Assembly (NCBI GenBank): GCA_900772695.1
Contig: CAAGRO010000311.1
Span: forward strand, 1 to 7,111
DNA length: 7,111 nt
Direction: 5' to 3'
Origin: an uncultured Oribacterium sp.
GTDB taxonomy: Bacteria; Bacillota; Clostridia; Lachnospirales; Lachnospiraceae
Shown here piece by piece: positions 6,037 through 7,111 of the stretch; position 1 is the first letter of the stretch; the number at the start of each line of letters is the position of its first letter. A program made the position numbers and the translations under genes. The notes beneath the pieces are model-generated. The model had not been told where the DNA came from and did not search any database. It was given only the letters and a program-made list of their open reading frames with translations.

Positions 6037-6294
6037 ATGCTGGTAGCGAAATCAACCATCTTTTTTCATAACCATCAGTATCTTCCGGGAGATCGTCTCC
6101 CGGAAGACGCTGAAGAAAAAAACACGTGGATCGAATGCGGGTCTGCGTATGAAACGGAAGCCGTCAAAGAGAAACCAAGGGCGAAACGGGCAGCCGCGAA
6201 AGCAGGGGTGACAGGCATCGCGCGAGGTGATCTTGAATCAGGTGAAAATCTGATCGGACGGATTCCGGATAATCCAGCGAGGAAAAGAAAGTAA
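6037..6294 (+). CDS. Small protein of unknown function in the lambda FI position
   Basis: I do not recognise this 85-residue protein. Residues 1 to about 40 look folded: VAKSTIFFHNHQYLPGDRLP, then WIECGSAYE, with a G-x-A-Y end like that of several small phage head-completion proteins. From about residue 44 it is probably disordered and basic, with KEKPRAKRAAAKAG (44-57) and the terminal ARKRK (81-85). It lies between the decoration and gpFII-like genes, where lambda has FI, a packaging accessory factor; similarity to FI itself is not visible and only the position matches. The gene starts 5 bases after the decoration stop with no recognisable ribosome binding site, so translation probably depends on ribosomes finishing the previous gene. 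No other ATG exists in the frame. It ends in TAATG, overlapping the next start by one base. A perfect 12-bp hairpin lies in codons 15-24. Confidence 0.75.
   Translation: MLVAKSTIFFHNHQYLPGDRLPEDAEEKNTWIECGSAYETEAVKEKPRAKRAAAKAGVTGIARGDLESGENLIGRIPDNPARKRK
6081..6107 (+). repeat. Perfect 12-bp inverted repeat with 3-base loop inside a coding region
   Basis: TCTTCCGGGAGA (6081-6092) and TCTCCCGGAAGA (6096-6107) are exact reverse complements separated by TCG. In RNA this makes a stable hairpin 45-71 bases after the start codon of the 85-residue gene, within codons 15-24 (Y-LPGD-R-LPED). No T-run follows on either strand, so it is not a standard factor-independent terminator. It might act as an RNA processing, stability or pausing element, or as a symmetric protein-binding site on DNA. 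The sequence alone does not decide. Confidence 0.9.
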
Positions 6295-6623
6295 TGGGAT
6301 TCAAGGAACAGCTATTCAAGGATATCGGGAACGTGTTCATGAATCCGAATGAGTTCGGAGAGCGGCACGAGGTCGACGGAAAGTCCATGAATGTCATCGT
6401 GGACAATCTCGAGGTCATCAACCGGTCAAAGAAGCAGGTAGAAGAGGGGCGTATCGATGGAGTATTCCAGCGACAGCTCCTCTTTTACGTTTCGAGATCT
6501 GAGTTCGGAAGACTGCCGGCCATCGGGCGGATGCTCGATTTCGACGGGAAAAAGTACCGGATATCGGATGCGGTCGACGAAGGTGGTGTGTACTCGATCA
6601 CGTTAGGAGCGATTTCATCATGA
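6294..6623 (+). CDS. Head-tail joining protein, lambda gpFII-like
   Basis: This 109-residue protein has the pattern of small head-completion proteins in the lambda gpFII group, which bind the capsid vertex below gpW and form the surface the tail attaches to. Visible features are FKEQLFKDIGNVFMNPNEFG (3-22), with the frequent D-x-x-x-VF-x-N-x-x-EF motif. A strand pair follows, EVDGKSMNVIVDNLEVI (26-42). A later segment GRMLDFDGKKYRISDA (78-93) leads to the terminal GVYSITLGA strand (98-106). Lambda gpFII is 117 residues. The start overlaps the previous stop (TAATG); AGGA at 6280-6283 lies 10 bases upstream. The end overlaps the next gene by ATGA. The order after the decoration gene, unknown protein, then FII-like and Z-like, matches lambda FI-FII-Z. 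The family call is from pattern and position. Confidence 0.83.
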   Translation: MGFKEQLFKDIGNVFMNPNEFGERHEVDGKSMNVIVDNLEVINRSKKQVEEGRIDGVFQRQLLFYVSRSEFGRLPAIGRMLDFDGKKYRISDAVDEGGVYSITLGAISS

Positions 6624-7111
6624 GCATAGACATCAAGTTCAATCTGAACGCCGACGATGTGAACAGGGTCATCAATGCGATGAACGCCGTCGAAGGGAAA
6701 TCTGCAGAGCAGGTTTTCAAGAAGGCCGTCAATGACACGGCGCAGTTCGCGAAGCGCGAGTTATCCAGTAAGGCTGAGTCAGTATACGCGACGAGCGGAA
6801 TCTACAAGCGGGCTGTGATCAGAAAGGCCACAGCGTCGAACCTGGGCGCTGAGGTCGATTTCGGTAACCAGCAGCGCGTTCCGAGTATCATGAAGTTTCG
6901 GGCGAGGCCGAAGGCGACGCCGACGAAGTTCCTGAAGAGTGATGTCCGGCCACGCCGGATCGGAAACGCATGGCGGATGCTGGGTCGGCAGAAGAAGTAC
7001 CGGGTTCAGTCGACGCAGTGGCGCTCCGGAAGCATGACGACCTATAAGAACGCGTTTATCGCGACGATGGGATCCGGCAGAACCGGCATGTTCTACAGAT
7101 CAGGGAAGGCG
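6620..7111 (+). CDS. Minor tail protein, lambda gpZ-like, cut by the window end
   Basis: The frame is open from ATG at 6620 to the last base, giving 164 residues without a stop; lambda gpZ is 192, so perhaps 20-50 residues are missing. gpZ-type proteins complete the head-proximal end of the tail. Matching features are FKKAVNDTAQFAKREL (33-48), the conserved A-x-N-x-TA helix. VYATSGIYKRAVIRKATASNL (55-75) is the I-x-K-x-x-I-x-x-A-x-x-x-NL segment, split here for reference. Near the end are YKNAFIATMGSG (142-153) and GMFYRSG (156-162), the expected AF-x-A-x-M-x-x-G block. Residues 109-138 are strongly basic (RPRR, RQKKYR). AGGAG at 6605-6609 lies 10 bases before the start, which overlaps the previous stop by ATGA. 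Positional match to Z right after an FII-like gene adds support. Confidence 0.82.
   Translation, partial: MSIDIKFNLNADDVNRVINAMNAVEGKSAEQVFKKAVNDTAQFAKRELSSKAESVYATSGIYKRAVIRKATASNLGAEVDFGNQQRVPSIMKFRARPKATPTKFLKSDVRPRRIGNAWRMLGRQKKYRVQSTQWRSGSMTTYKNAFIATMGSGRTGMFYRSGKA

Noticed and set aside
6055..6066. T-run near 6061-6066 as a terminator after the decoration gene
   Set aside because: The nearest stems end about 27 bases or more upstream, too far for a factor-independent terminator, and the run encodes FF in the next gene.
6945..6959. 6-bp inverted repeat TCCGGC-CAC-GCCGGA in the gpZ-like gene
   Set aside because: It is short, GC-rich and within coding sequence, with no T-run and no position relative to a gene start that suggests a role.
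1..7111. Cargo, defence, CRISPR, tRNA, integrase or att site in the window
   Set aside because: Every stretch is accounted for by structural or packaging genes, with gaps of at most 21 bases. No spaced repeats, tRNA-like fold or recombinase motifs were seen.

Overview
The window is a head-morphogenesis module of a tailed, double-stranded DNA phage or prophage. All genes are on the + strand and packed end to end. It runs from the last codons of a probable small terminase through large terminase, gpW-like connector, portal, prohead protease, major capsid protein, decoration protein, a small unknown protein and a gpFII-like head-tail joining protein, into a truncated gpZ-like tail protein. The host is probably a Clostridia-like member of the Bacillota (for example Lachnospiraceae). 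The hints are near-consensus AGGAGG-type ribosome binding sites before most genes, heavy AGA arginine use in the capsid gene, moderate GC (mid-50s percent by eye) and the style of the proteins. The host assignment is inference. Nothing here distinguishes an integrated prophage from a free phage.

Layout: 2-31, acidic C-terminal tail of an upstream gene; 28-1872, GpA-family terminase large subunit; 1877-2128, gpW-like protein; 2132-3583, lambda-type portal; 3567-4181, HK97/U35-type prohead protease (GTG start); 4178-5683, major capsid protein with an N-terminal scaffold-like segment and a Mu gpT-like core; 5705-6031, DUF2190-type decoration protein; 6037-6294, unknown 85-residue protein in the position of lambda FI; 6294-6623, gpFII-like protein; 6620-7111, gpZ-like protein cut by the window end. 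The longest non-coding gap is 21 bases. Several junctions are 1-, 4- or 17-base overlaps, so the set reads as one translationally coupled transcript. I see no promoter, factor-independent terminator, tRNA, CRISPR array or insertion sequence.

The genes form one assembly line. Portal, capsid protein and protease build a prohead, with the scaffold probably supplied by the N-terminus of the capsid protein. The protease then matures it. The terminase docks on the portal, cuts and pumps DNA. The decoration protein stabilises the expanded shell, and the gpW-, gpFII- and gpZ-like proteins close the head and join the tail. The order follows lambda, but the capsid core resembles Mu gpT and the decoration gene lies after, not before, the capsid gene.

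I found no cargo, defence or otherwise novel system in this ordinary structural region. The most unusual DNA-level signal is a perfect 12-bp inverted repeat with a 3-base loop at 6081-6107, inside the start of the 85-residue gene. Just upstream, that gene's start has no visible ribosome binding site and follows two mutually exclusive short stems.
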